Shown: positions 35,420 through 45,044 of the stretch, piece after piece
Position numbering within the stretch: position 1 is the stretch's first letter
Layout of the letters: every line of letters starts with the position of its first letter
From: Geitlerinema sp. PCC 9228
Lineage (GTDB): Bacteria; Cyanobacteriota; Cyanobacteriia; Cyanobacteriales; PCC-9228
DNA: 64,000 nt
NCBI RefSeq assembly: GCF_001870905.1
Contig: NZ_LNDC01000103.1
Span: 24,088 to 88,087, forward strand
Direction of reading: 5' to 3'
Made by a program: the position numbers and the translations under genes
Notes under the pieces: model-generated
Seen by the model: the letters and a program-made list of their open reading frames with translations, nothing else
Database searches by the model: none
Told to the model about the DNA's origin: nothing

Positions 35420-36403
35420 TTAGAACGGGAACTCACTCTTTTGGGAATTGGTGGCAGGCGCGCCAATATATTCACCTTGATTTTCGGTTGCGGGCATGCG
35501 CGTGCGATGTAGCTTGGCATTTTCTAAATTGGCCTTGTGGAGAATAGCATCGGTGAGGTCAGCGTAAGAAAGGTCGGCATCGCGCAAATCGGCTTCGCTG
35601 AGGTCGGCACCGTGTAAATCGGCTCCTTTTAAGGAAGCACCTTGCAGGCTGGCTGCCATGATGATGGCTCGGGCGAGGTTAACATTATTGAGGTTGGCAT
35701 TGTTTAAGTTGGTACCCGTTAGGTTAGCCGCTCCTAAATTGCTGGCGAGTAGGTTGGCATTTTCTAAAATGGCTGTTTTTAAATTCACATTTTCCAAAGA
35801 AAACCTGACCAGATTGGCACCCGACAGGTCGGCTCGGGAAAAATCGCGAATGCCCTCACCGTAGCGTTTTTGCAAAGTTTTCTCATCAATGGCAACCCCT
35901 TTAATAGCTGCAGTTGCGGGGGGGTTGGGTAAAGGATAGCTTTGGCGGTCGTAACTGGCGGATGGGTGTTCGCTGGTTTCCGTGTGGCTGGCGGCTGGGG
36001 AAGCATGGGAGCGATCGCTGTTTTCCGTTTGTACCTGCTGTTTCAGGGTTTCCATTTCCTGTTGGGTTTGACTGGTGGTTGCTGACAGTTCTTCGACTTG
36101 CTGTTTGAGCTGCTTTACCTCTTGCTGCAAGGGAGCGGGGTTAAAGGTATTGGCAGGTGGCAGGGATTCCAACTGCCCCCGCAAAGCATTCACTTCTAAA
36201 GAAAAGCGATCGCGCATTTGAATGGTTTCCTGGTGCATGCGTTCTTCGCGATCGCGACGATTGATTAGGGTCACCGCCACCGAAAAAGCCAGAGGAACAG
36301 CAATCCACACCACACTATTGTTGGATGCTGCCAAAATCGCACCGGCAACCAACAGAAACAGCCCTACATATTCCAAAAATTCCAGCCAAGTTGTTGTCCT
36401 CAT
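35420..36403 (-). CDS. Membrane-anchored pentapeptide-repeat protein
   Basis: 327 aa. Two N-terminal hydrophobic segments (YVGLFLLVAGAILAA and VVWIAVPLAFSVAVTLI), then a coiled coil of about 60 residues (such as LKQQVEELSATTSQTQQEM), a linker, and about 22 pentapeptide repeats of the A(D/N)LXX form from about residue 190 (ANLVRFSLENVNLKTAIL onward). The repeats form a right-handed quadrilateral helix. Cyanobacteria have many such proteins, mostly of unknown role. Start ATG at 36403. Confidence 0.9.
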   Translation of the reverse strand: MRTTTWLEFLEYVGLFLLVAGAILAASNNSVVWIAVPLAFSVAVTLINRRDREERMHQETIQMRDRFSLEVNALRGQLESLPPANTFNPAPLQQEVKQLKQQVEELSATTSQTQQEMETLKQQVQTENSDRSHASPAASHTETSEHPSASYDRQSYPLPNPPATAAIKGVAIDEKTLQKRYGEGIRDFSRADLSGANLVRFSLENVNLKTAILENANLLASNLGAANLTGTNLNNANLNNVNLARAIIMAASLQGASLKGADLHGADLSEADLRDADLSYADLTDAILHKANLENAKLHRTRMPATENQGEYIGAPATNSQKSEFPF

Positions 36404-36463
36404 GATCGTACCAACCTACCAGTAGCATTCGTTCATGTTCTTTATATCATCTTCCAGGTCTTG

Positions 36464-37351
36464 CTAGCTGCAAAGCCACAGCACTACCGGCAGAGTTGCA
36501 AAGGCAAACAGCGTGGAAGCAACAATGGTACGTGCCACCAAATCCGCATCCCCGCCAAATTCAGTCACCAAAACCAACGTATTCACCGCTGTCGGCATGG
36601 CACCTTGCATGACCAACACTTGCAAATCCAACCCCTGCAATTGCAAAGCCAACCCCACCAAAAACGCGATCGCTGGTGCCACCAACAGCCGCAAACCGCA
36701 AGCCAGCAGTTCGTATTTTCCCAGACGCAAGCGGGTATCCGACAGCTGCATTCCCAAAATCAGCAACGCCACCGGAATTGCCGCATTTCCCAGCATCCGG
36801 ATACCTTCATCTATCTGTAGGGGAAAAGATAGCTGCAGCAAGCGAGCCACCAACCCCGCGATCGCAGCCCACAATAAAGGCAATTTCAGCACCAATTGTA
36901 CCCCTGAGTGCCAACCATGCCCTTTTAGCAAAGCTGGTCCTACCACTACCATAAACACCGCCGCCACCACCAAATAAACCACTGCTCGTTCCAAGCCAGC
37001 ATCGCCAAAAGCAAAAGCCAGCAAAGGCAACCCCAAATTTCCCGTATTGGCAAATAAGGTACAGGCAATCAAACTTTTGCGGATGGTAACGGGAAAATCT
37101 AAAAAAAGCGACAAAAAAAAGACCAGCAAGTATAGCAAAACAGAGGAAACCAGCATACCTGCCGCCAACCCCATGGCACTGTCTGGCGATAGCGTTGTGC
37201 GATATAACTTGCTACCAATTAAAGCTGGAGTAAGAATATAAATCGCCAGCTGGGAAAGGGTCTGGCGATGCAAAGACATGGTTTTGCCAGCAATGAATCC
37301 GATGCCAATAATCAAAGCAACAGGTGCGATCGCAGGGAGTAAAACGGTCAT
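36464..37351 (-). CDS. AEC-family transporter (auxin efflux carrier fold)
   Basis: 295 aa with about 10 hydrophobic segments, near the family's usual 300-320. The opening ALIIGIGFIAGK, the internal SLIACTLFANTGNLGLPLLA (family GNLGLP motif) and AIPVALLILGMQL are characteristic. It may export organic acids or other anions; the substrate is not inferable. It is 18 bp downstream of the xylanase stop in reverse order: the xylanase gene begins upstream (38509) and ends at 37370, so the AEC start at 37351 is only 18 bp on, suggesting co-transcription. Confidence 0.9.
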   Translation of the reverse strand: MTVLLPAIAPVALIIGIGFIAGKTMSLHRQTLSQLAIYILTPALIGSKLYRTTLSPDSAMGLAAGMLVSSVLLYLLVFFLSLFLDFPVTIRKSLIACTLFANTGNLGLPLLAFAFGDAGLERAVVYLVVAAVFMVVVGPALLKGHGWHSGVQLVLKLPLLWAAIAGLVARLLQLSFPLQIDEGIRMLGNAAIPVALLILGMQLSDTRLRLGKYELLACGLRLLVAPAIAFLVGLALQLQGLDLQVLVMQGAMPTAVNTLVLVTEFGGDADLVARTIVASTLFAFATLPVVLWLCS

Positions 37352-37369
37352 AAAAGAATTATCGGCAAA

Positions 37370-38509
37370 TCAAACGCCCGATCGCAAAGTTTCCATCAAA
37401 CGGCGATAGGCAGGTTTGGGTTCGTACTCTTCATCAAAGATTAAAGGAGCATCGGGATTGCCGGTAAATTGGGGAATCCAGGAATAAGCATCCGTAAATC
37501 CCCACATGACAAACGAATCGCAATTGCTCGCATCCATGCAGGTTTCCAACATATCTTGGTAAATATAGCCTTGCGCGCGAAATCTTTCCGCAGGCGAACC
37601 GCGACCGTTTTGGATTCTGACATCCATTTCGGTGATATGTACCTGCATGCCCAAATCTGCCAATCGCTCCATATTATCACGAACTTCGTCTGGATCGGGG
37701 GGATTGCGCAATCCTTTATGCATTTGCATGCCTACCCCATCGATGGGAACGCCTTTTGCTTTTAACTCTTTCACCAGTTGGTAAATGCCATCGGCTTTCA
37801 CGCCGGTTTCTTCGCCGCCGTAGTCATTGTAAAATAGCAACGCGTCGGGATCGGCTGCGTGTGCCCAACGAAATGCCATTTCGATGTATTCGGGTCCAAT
37901 GGTACGCAGCCAAATGGTATCCCGCAACTCGCCGCGACGGGTAATAGCTTCGTTAACCACATCCCAGGCATAAATTTTTCCTTGGTAGCGGTTGACCACG
38001 GTTTGAATGTGTTCCCGCAGCAGGGAAATCATATCGGAACGGTCGAAATCCCCTTCTTGCAACCACTGAGGAACGGAACGATGCCAAACTAGGGTGTGAC
38101 CGCGAACTTTCATGTTATGTTTTTCGGCAAAGGAAACCATGCTATCGGACAAATCGAAGTTAAATTCGTTTTGGCTGGGGCGCAAAGATCGCCATTTCAT
38201 AGCATTTTCCGGGGTCATCATATTGAATTCCCGCGCCAGGACTTCTCGATATTTGCTATCTTGGCGGAAGGCTTTGCTGGATACGGCGGCACCAACGTGA
38301 AAATTCTGCTGTTCGGCAGCAGAACGCAGGGTTTGCTGTTTTTTGGCAAGGTTGGGGGGTTGGGTGCGTTCTAAAGATAGGGTGGTGGGTTCGGTGGCTG
38401 GTGCAGATTGAAAGCTACCGTAGAGCAAAACTCCCAAACAGCCAGCCAGGAACAACAGCAGCAGGGTGATAATTTTGCGATCGTTTAAGATGTCGCTCGA
38501 ATGTCTCAT
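37370..38509 (-). CDS. GH10 endo-1,4-beta-xylanase, probable lipoprotein
   Basis: 379 aa. Glycoside hydrolase family 10: acid/base Glu in WDVVNEAITR (about residue 185) and nucleophile in HITEMDVRI (about 293), with the substrate-binding HTLVWHRSVPQWL, all intact. The N-terminus is IITLLLLFLAGCLGVLLYGS, a signal-peptide-like helix with a possible lipobox LAGC, so the enzyme may be tethered outside the plasma membrane. ATG at 38509 precedes the helix by about 13 residues; an ATG-type start at 38692 would place 61 non-conserved residues in front. The gene immediately downstream, transcribed in the same direction, is an AEC transporter. Xylanases are uncommon among free-living cyanobacteria. Confidence 0.92.
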   Translation of the reverse strand: MRHSSDILNDRKIITLLLLFLAGCLGVLLYGSFQSAPATEPTTLSLERTQPPNLAKKQQTLRSAAEQQNFHVGAAVSSKAFRQDSKYREVLAREFNMMTPENAMKWRSLRPSQNEFNFDLSDSMVSFAEKHNMKVRGHTLVWHRSVPQWLQEGDFDRSDMISLLREHIQTVVNRYQGKIYAWDVVNEAITRRGELRDTIWLRTIGPEYIEMAFRWAHAADPDALLFYNDYGGEETGVKADGIYQLVKELKAKGVPIDGVGMQMHKGLRNPPDPDEVRDNMERLADLGMQVHITEMDVRIQNGRGSPAERFRAQGYIYQDMLETCMDASNCDSFVMWGFTDAYSWIPQFTGNPDAPLIFDEEYEPKPAYRRLMETLRSGV

Positions 38510-38547
38510 AGGTTTTTTGATTCTGAGTTTGCCAGATTTGTTGGTTG

Positions 38548-38946
38548 TTAATACCGCCAGTAGGGTCTGCCTTTCCAAAAAACGCCTAAAACCATCCCAA
38601 TCAGGCTGATTTGGGAAAATTGCGTTAGCATGGTGGCAAAGATTTGGCTTTTTAACAGTGAAGTGACAATCAAACACAAAACCAAAGCCCACAATACCGA
38701 TTTATTGAAAATTAATCGGGGAAACCAACGTTCCCCCAAATACACCGATAAGGCACCCACACCCACAGGGGTTGCCAACGACAGCAAGATTCCTAAAGGA
38801 GGGCGTAGTAACATGGAGGCAGCTCGTTGAATGACGGGTAGTTCCATACTTGTCAGAAAGAGCAATTCTGCCAGAAAGACCACCAGCATGGTCAAACTCG
38901 CTAAGGTTAAAAGCGATCGCCAGGGTAGTAATTTCAAACGACGCAT
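38548..38946 (-). CDS. Small polytopic membrane protein, unknown function
   Basis: 132 aa with about four hydrophobic segments (SLLTLASLTMLVVFLAEL, PLGILLSLATPVGVGALSVY, VLWALVLCLIVTSLL, ISLIGMVLGVFW) and a basic N-terminus. It lies 38 bp upstream of the xylanase start in the same direction and may head that operon. I do not recognise the family. ATG at 38946. Confidence 0.75.
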   Translation of the reverse strand: MRRLKLLPWRSLLTLASLTMLVVFLAELLFLTSMELPVIQRAASMLLRPPLGILLSLATPVGVGALSVYLGERWFPRLIFNKSVLWALVLCLIVTSLLKSQIFATMLTQFSQISLIGMVLGVFWKGRPYWRY

Positions 38947-39196
38947 AAGCTTTTCCCATTCCTATGCTTTGATTGTATCTTGTCAATCCTGGTGCTGGGC
39001 TCGGGGGAACAAATAGATGGAGGGAAAACCAGCAGGTAACATTTGGGTGGTAACGACTCGTCAGAATTGATATTGGCTGTTCTGGAAAATGATTTGGGGA
39101 AAACGGTTGCTGCCAATATTTGCTGAAAGGTATGGCACCTAACTTCTAAAGTATACATGCACAATTTTACTAAAACAAGCGATCGAGAACTTGCTT

Positions 39197-40762
39197 ATGT
39201 TTGTTTTACACCAACCCGGAGACCTCATTAAAGAACGATATCAAATTCTTCGACCCATCGGTCAAGGCGGTATGGGAAAAACCTACGCAGCCGTAGACTG
39301 TAACAGTGAAGAAAAAGTGGCTATCAAAACCCTTTCTCTCAAACAAATTCCCAACTGGAAATCTCTAGAACTTTTGGAAAGGGAAGCGGAAGTGTTAGCA
39401 GAACTCAACCATCCCGCTATCCCCAACTATATCGACCATTTTACCGTAGATACCCCAGAAGACTATTGTTTTTATTTGGTTCAAGAACTAGCACCAGGCA
39501 ACTCCCTGGCTACGCTGGTTCAAAATGGCTTCCAACCCACGGAAAAAATTGTCTGCGATATTGCCCAACAAGTTCTAGAAATTCTAGATTACCTGCACTC
39601 GCACATCCCTCCTATTTTACATCGTGATATCAAACCCGAAAATTTAATTTGTACCAAAACCGGTAAAATGTATTTGGTGGATTTTGGTGCCGTGCAAGCG
39701 ATTTGCCACCAAACCATTGCTGCCAATAATAGTACGTTTGTGGGAACTTTTCACTACATGCCTGTGGAGCAAATGTACGGAAAAGCACAACCAGCTTCTG
39801 ATTTATATAGTTTGGGAGCTTCCCTAGTATACTTGCTAACCCACCGTTCTCCCAATGAATTGTCTCAAAAGAATTTAAAAATCGACTTTCGCAAAGCAGC
39901 CATCTCCCCAATTTCTAAAAAATTTGCTAAGTGGCTAGACAAAATGCTGGAACCCGATGTTCAAAAACGATTTTCTTCGGCAAAAGTTGCTTTAAAATAT
40001 CTGCCCAAACCCGTTACGAAATCAAAAATTGTACGGCATCACCAACCGAAAACCATCCAAGCAGTAACAATTTTCTTGGTTTTGACATCGATTCCCCTTG
40101 GCAATCAGTTGGCAAATCATGTGGCTGCGTGGTGGCATTCCCAGAACAGCGAAACGAGTAATGACTATCAACTTTTTGCTGAGGAAAAAGATAGTTACCA
40201 ACGTGGCAAAGACTTGGCAGAACAAGAAAAGTATACGCAGGCAATAGAAGCATTTACTCAAGCCATTGAGTCGAATACCAATCCCTACCAATCTTATGGA
40301 TATCGAGGATTTTTATATCAATTATTAGGAGAAAATCGGAAAGCTATTGCTGATTACGATAAAGCGATCGCACTGAATCCTAGGGATTCTTCTCCCTACT
40401 ACAATCAAGGAATTGCCTATGCCGAACTGCAAGAATATCGCCAGGCAATTGACAGCTATACCCGTTCCATTGAAGTCAATGCAGGTTGGAACAAACAAAG
40501 TGTTGATTCTGCCTATTTCAACCGCGGTTTGGTTTACAAAAATTTGGGAGAATACAAAAATGCTTTAGCTGATTTCAGTGCTGCAATTCGTTTGGATAAA
40601 AATCGACCCCGTGCCTACTTCAATCGTGGCGTCATTTATGAAAAAATGGGCGATATTAATACAGCACGTTCAAATTTTGAGCAGGCAGCTCAGTTGTATC
40701 AAAAGTTGGGAAGTGAAAAATGGTATCGCAAATCTTTGGAAAGGGTGGAAAAGTTACGTTGA
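39197..40762 (+). CDS. Ser/Thr protein kinase with membrane span and TPR tail
   Basis: 521 aa. The kinase domain covers residues about 12-275: glycine loop IGQGGMGKTYAAVD, lysine in VAIKTLS, catalytic loop HRDIKPEN, metal motif VDFGAVQ, and FVGTFHYMPVEQMYG in place of the APE region. A membrane helix (TIFLVLTSIPLGNQLAN) at about 295-312 puts the C-terminal TPRs (at least four, for example AIADYDKAIALNPRDSSPYY) on the other side of the membrane. Start: ATG at 39197; a TTG two codons earlier is possible. Convergent with the STAND NTPase gene, 32 bp apart. Confidence 0.9.
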   Translation: MFVLHQPGDLIKERYQILRPIGQGGMGKTYAAVDCNSEEKVAIKTLSLKQIPNWKSLELLEREAEVLAELNHPAIPNYIDHFTVDTPEDYCFYLVQELAPGNSLATLVQNGFQPTEKIVCDIAQQVLEILDYLHSHIPPILHRDIKPENLICTKTGKMYLVDFGAVQAICHQTIAANNSTFVGTFHYMPVEQMYGKAQPASDLYSLGASLVYLLTHRSPNELSQKNLKIDFRKAAISPISKKFAKWLDKMLEPDVQKRFSSAKVALKYLPKPVTKSKIVRHHQPKTIQAVTIFLVLTSIPLGNQLANHVAAWWHSQNSETSNDYQLFAEEKDSYQRGKDLAEQEKYTQAIEAFTQAIESNTNPYQSYGYRGFLYQLLGENRKAIADYDKAIALNPRDSSPYYNQGIAYAELQEYRQAIDSYTRSIEVNAGWNKQSVDSAYFNRGLVYKNLGEYKNALADFSAAIRLDKNRPRAYFNRGVIYEKMGDINTARSNFEQAAQLYQKLGSEKWYRKSLERVEKLR

Positions 40763-40794
40763 AATGATAAAAATTTCATAGGTTGGCTATTTTG

Positions 40795-43581
40795 TCAGCG
40801 ATCGCGCAATCTTTCTTTTGCAATTTCAATTTCCCGATACAGGCGATCGCGTTCTGCCTTGGCTGCTGCCAAATCCTGACGAACCTCTTGCAAGGTTTTT
40901 TGCAGACGTTGCCGTTCTTCCCGTTCTTTTTCCAACTCGGGAGCTTCCTGTTGATTGCGAATAAAGGTTACCAAATAATCGTGAATTAACTGATAGCGAT
41001 CGCGGGGAATTTCTGGAATCAACGATACCAAACCCGACGCTACCAAAATTTCCAAAACCAAATTTAACTGCTCTCGGGTAGGAAGAAATTCCTCTCCCAA
41101 ATTGCGGAAATCCTGTTCTAACTCCAAACGGGTTTTTTGCGGTCGAATTTCGCTTGGTTCCGTTAACCAGTATAGCAGCAATTTCGCCGTTCGCTGATTT
41201 TCTTCTCCGCAATCCTGTACCACATCTTGCAAATAACGTTCCACCAATTCTTCCTTGGTTCCTGCTTTTTGATACGCCTCTAGCGTCGTAATTTGCTCCG
41301 TTTGCAACTGTGCTCCTACCACTTGCAATTCGATCGGTCGCACTTCCCCTTCCTCATCCGCCAAATCGGCAACCAATTGTTTTACCAAAGCTGGTTCTAG
41401 GAAAAAATTGGCTCGTTGGGTAAGCTTTTGAATGAACCAATAGGCATCGGATTGAGAAAAATTTCCAATAGGATAGCGAACTTTTTTACTAAGAATATCG
41501 TTTTCAATAGCTTCCATTCCCGGTAAATTATCGTAGCGTAGCAAGTGGTGCAGAAAATCTTCCCGCAAGGATAAAATCACTTTTACCTCACTTCCCATTT
41601 GCAGGCAAGAGGCTACGAAGGTAAAAAATTCCCGGCGAGATTGCGATTGCGTGCAAGCTAGAAAAAATTCTTCAAATTGGTCGAAAATCAACACCACCCG
41701 CAAGTGGCGATCGCGATTTTTAGCAAGCTGTTTTTGCAACCCATCCATGCTCATTTCCGCAGAAATATGAATGCGGCGTTTGGCAGCCAATGCTTTTTGC
41801 AGTTGCTTGCCAATATCTACCAGCCAATAGTTATAAGATTGCAGTACAATGGGTACCAAATCATCTGTTTCTACGCTGGTTTCTTGTAAAGTTGGTACCA
41901 ATGCCGAACGCAACAAACTGCTTTTGCCTACCCCAGAAGAACCATGCACCACAATCATTTGAAAGCGGGGATTTTTGATGCGTTCCAATAAATTTTGAAT
42001 ATCTCGCTGCCTGCCGGTTTCTGTTTCTCCCTGGGGAATTTCCAAAGCCGTTGCTTCCACCATTGGCTGCCACATTCGCGGTTGCAAAGGAGCAGCTCCC
42101 ACAAAGGCTTGCAAGCCATAGGCTTGTTTGACCGACCGCTGTTCCTGTTTGATGGTATAGGCAGCCAAATATTGTTTTCTCTGCCAGTAAACGAAGCGCA
42201 ATGTGTCGAGAAACTCTAAATATTGTAGCAGGTCGTATTCCGGACGTAAATGCTGTTTGGCAATTTGTAATTTTTCTAAAGCCGTTTCTAGTTTTCCTTG
42301 CTGCCAGCAGGCTTTCCCTAATAAAAAATGATAGCGACCCCAATCAAAAAATGCCGCTTCCGGTTGCTTAATTGCCAATAAGGGAAAGTCATCGCCGGTT
42401 TCTTCGCTATTGGCAAAGGCAGGTTCGGTATAAATTTCCGCTCGTTCTGCAATAAGATCGATCGCTCGTTTGGCGTAGTCTTCCTTGGCAGACCAATTTT
42501 TTTGCAAAGCAGCCACTTCTGCCAGATATCCCCATATTTTTGCTTTGACAATGGCTGTTTCTTTTCCCCTTTTTTGCCCATACCAATGCCCAACAAAATG
42601 GCTGATTTCTGCTAGCAAGTGATCGCAGTGCCAGTAACGCAACCATCGACCCCAAGCAACCAACCCATCCGCCAAAATATCCGGACGTTTTTTGTTGGTT
42701 TTTACATCTTCTAGAAACGCTAACAAAGCATGGTGAATGGTTGTATCCTGCTCGGATTTTGGAGAGTAGCTGGTTTGAGATTTGGCGTAGCTACAAAATG
42801 CCATGTGTTCCCAAATTTTTCCTTGAATTTTAGTTAAATAAGGGTCAATTTTGGCTGTTTGTTGAATTTCCCATTGTTCCTGCTGCTGCCAAAGTTGGAT
42901 AGCTTGCCAGTAATGTTCGATCGCTGTTTGCCAATCTTCGTTTTCTTCGCTAACAAATCCCTGCAATGCCTTCACATTGGCTGCCAAATCGCGGCTTTTG
43001 CCAGAACCATTTTGCTGCAAAAAAGATTGCCCTGCTTCCAACTCATCCAACAAAGTAGCGCGATCGCCCCAATCCAGCTGCAAGGCATCTACATAAAAAC
43101 GTGCGGCTTTGGTTTGCAGTAGAGTTTGCCAATCTTCCCTCACCAAAGGAAACCTAGTTAGGGTTGACCAGCTTTCAAAATCCGGTACCAATCGCAGAAA
43201 CAAGCGCATGGCGCGATCGCTCAACCAAAAAACAATGGGAAACGGGCAATACTTGCGAAATTCCTCCCGCACGGGATTGACAGAAACAATGGCTCGGTCT
43301 AGATGGCGAACCCGTTCAAATCCATACACCATCGCCGCGGCAGGGGTTTCGTCAGCCAAAACGCTGCGAATGGTTCCGTACAACTGTTGCGTCATGGGCG
43401 GTAATGGAATATTATGTATGGGAACCTGGCATGTATCTTGCAACCGTCGAATCAAGCGATCGCGTAAATTGGGAGAGTTGCAGCGAGCAATGGTCAGGGA
43501 AAACTTCCCTTGGGACATTTCGATGGTCCAGGCAATATCTTGTAAGGATTTTTCGTGTTCTGGATGGATATGCATAGGCAT
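40795..43581 (-). CDS. STAND-type NTPase with cyanobacterial N-terminal domain, TPR-like middle and coiled-coil tail
   Basis: About 928 aa. Residues 1-190 form a domain seen by memory in many cyanobacterial TPR/NTPase proteins (VREEFRKYCPFPIVFWLSDR, LVPDFESW). About 200-520 is helical and TPR-like (ENEDWQTAIEHYWQAIQLW and similar). The NTPase has Walker A HGSSGVGKSSLLRSA near residue 545 and Walker B VVLIFDQFEEFFL near 630, an nSTAND1-like pair. A winged-helix region and a coiled coil (LEKEREERQRLQKTLQEV) end the protein. There is no TIR, CHAT or protease effector. Start is uncertain: ATG 43581 chosen; TTG 43608 and ATG 43575 are alternatives. It follows the second P-loop gene with about 40 bp (14 bp if TTG), clearly one operon. 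Confidence 0.88.
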   Translation of the reverse strand: MPMHIHPEHEKSLQDIAWTIEMSQGKFSLTIARCNSPNLRDRLIRRLQDTCQVPIHNIPLPPMTQQLYGTIRSVLADETPAAAMVYGFERVRHLDRAIVSVNPVREEFRKYCPFPIVFWLSDRAMRLFLRLVPDFESWSTLTRFPLVREDWQTLLQTKAARFYVDALQLDWGDRATLLDELEAGQSFLQQNGSGKSRDLAANVKALQGFVSEENEDWQTAIEHYWQAIQLWQQQEQWEIQQTAKIDPYLTKIQGKIWEHMAFCSYAKSQTSYSPKSEQDTTIHHALLAFLEDVKTNKKRPDILADGLVAWGRWLRYWHCDHLLAEISHFVGHWYGQKRGKETAIVKAKIWGYLAEVAALQKNWSAKEDYAKRAIDLIAERAEIYTEPAFANSEETGDDFPLLAIKQPEAAFFDWGRYHFLLGKACWQQGKLETALEKLQIAKQHLRPEYDLLQYLEFLDTLRFVYWQRKQYLAAYTIKQEQRSVKQAYGLQAFVGAAPLQPRMWQPMVEATALEIPQGETETGRQRDIQNLLERIKNPRFQMIVVHGSSGVGKSSLLRSALVPTLQETSVETDDLVPIVLQSYNYWLVDIGKQLQKALAAKRRIHISAEMSMDGLQKQLAKNRDRHLRVVLIFDQFEEFFLACTQSQSRREFFTFVASCLQMGSEVKVILSLREDFLHHLLRYDNLPGMEAIENDILSKKVRYPIGNFSQSDAYWFIQKLTQRANFFLEPALVKQLVADLADEEGEVRPIELQVVGAQLQTEQITTLEAYQKAGTKEELVERYLQDVVQDCGEENQRTAKLLLYWLTEPSEIRPQKTRLELEQDFRNLGEEFLPTREQLNLVLEILVASGLVSLIPEIPRDRYQLIHDYLVTFIRNQQEAPELEKEREERQRLQKTLQEVRQDLAAAKAERDRLYREIEIAKERLRDR

Positions 43582-43621
43582 TTTGGCGATAAAAATCAAG
43601 AAATCCAATCAAAATTTGGTT

Positions 43622-44971
43622 CTACTTTAACTCTTCTGCTCCTGCCAAAATGGGGTTGATATCAAACCAATACCCATCGCGATCGCGATATTCGTACACA
43701 TACATACTGCGAATCAGTTTGTGGTAGCCCTCATCCCCCGCTACTTTCTTTTTCTGCATCACGTGGCGCAACAAATGCCACTCCTGTTCGTCTACAGCTA
43801 GCACCCGTTCGTGGCGGTAGGAACGGATGGTAGCATCCAAACACGCCCGGGATAGGGGAAATTGTTTGTCCTTTTTAATAGTATCGTTGAGCAACCGCAA
43901 CAAATTACGCACGTGACCACCGCTAACATCGCAGAGAACATCCAATGTTTCCTGACTATCGAAAATTTCCGCCGTGCGTTGCAACCGCTCTTCTGGCGAC
44001 GCATCGGGAAATGCCCTTGCCAGCACCATTTGCCGCAATAGCGACAATCCCTCCTCGTAAGGAGTGCCATCTCGGTGGCGACTGGGAACCATGGGCAAAA
44101 CCTGGGGATTGGAAAGAAATCCTTGGGTTAGCCTACCAAACTCATCGGAAAACCGCAACGCCAACGGCATGGTATACACCACATGACAGTGTAACCCCCG
44201 CAACTGTTCCCCGCGGTCAACAAATAAGTATTCCTGCTGCGGTCTGCCCCAGGGTTTGGGTAAAGGCAACACGCGATCGAGGCTATCGACAATGACCACC
44301 AATCCTTGCTTTCCTGCTTGTTTGAGTTTGGCAGTTCCCGGTTCTAATAGTTCTTGATTGATGGATTCCAAAAGTGTTTGGGTGCGGGGTTCTAAAAAGT
44401 CCCGCAATTTTTGCCGCATGTTGGGACTGGCTTTGGTTTTGGCGGTGATTCTAGCAATGCCCGCATCCAGGCTAAACTGACCTTCGCTGCTGCCTTTGAG
44501 GGTTCCCACGGGAGTTTTGACTTCCCCGGAAAGTTCGATTTCTGTCTGCATGAAATTCATGGCGGCTTGCAGTAAGTTTTGCAAGCGTTTGGGTTCTTCT
44601 AAAGAGATTTCTTGCAAACTATGGCTGACACGACGGGCGATCGCTAGCAAGATATCCCCCGCATCCACATCCGACATTTCCATTTCTTCCTGGGATTCAA
44701 AATACACAACGTGAAACCCAGCTTCTTCAAGTTGTAATTTCAGCCGCCGCAACTCCGTAGATTTGCCACATCCCACATGACCGGTAAACAGTTGGTAAGT
44801 TGGATCTTCCGGCGACCACAGGGCAATATTATCTTTCAACTCTTCAATAATTTGCCCGCCCCGCACTGGTGAAAAATCGATGTAGTACTTACGATCGCGA
44901 TCGACATCTTCCACAAAAAGCGTTCGGCTGGGATTGGTGGCTTGAAAGAACTGTTTGATATCTAAGGTCAT
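43622..44971 (-). CDS. P-loop ATPase partner of the STAND protein
   Basis: 449 aa. It begins MTLDIKQFFQATNPSRTLFV and carries Walker A GHVGCGKSTE (residues 64-73) and Walker B GLVVIVDSLDRV (Asp 229), followed by a GGHVRNLLRLLND block typical of AAA/STAND ATPases of the KAP/ORC-like group. No membrane segment or effector domain. It is the first gene of the two-gene operon. From memory this protein type is repeatedly found next to proteins carrying the FPIVFWLSD-type domain in cyanobacteria. The two may form a sensor/signal pair; the output is unknown. Confidence 0.88.
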   Translation of the reverse strand: MTLDIKQFFQATNPSRTLFVEDVDRDRKYYIDFSPVRGGQIIEELKDNIALWSPEDPTYQLFTGHVGCGKSTELRRLKLQLEEAGFHVVYFESQEEMEMSDVDAGDILLAIARRVSHSLQEISLEEPKRLQNLLQAAMNFMQTEIELSGEVKTPVGTLKGSSEGQFSLDAGIARITAKTKASPNMRQKLRDFLEPRTQTLLESINQELLEPGTAKLKQAGKQGLVVIVDSLDRVLPLPKPWGRPQQEYLFVDRGEQLRGLHCHVVYTMPLALRFSDEFGRLTQGFLSNPQVLPMVPSRHRDGTPYEEGLSLLRQMVLARAFPDASPEERLQRTAEIFDSQETLDVLCDVSGGHVRNLLRLLNDTIKKDKQFPLSRACLDATIRSYRHERVLAVDEQEWHLLRHVMQKKKVAGDEGYHKLIRSMYVYEYRDRDGYWFDINPILAGAEELK

Positions 44972-45044
44972 ACAATCGGGTCGCGGTACTTTGATTTCTT
45001 TACTTCTATTATAAACAGAAATTACTACAGCTAGGGGAAAATTT

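Noticed and set aside
43582..43608. TTG start of the STAND NTPase
   Set aside because: No Shine-Dalgarno; ATG at 43581 preferred, though neither has a strong site.
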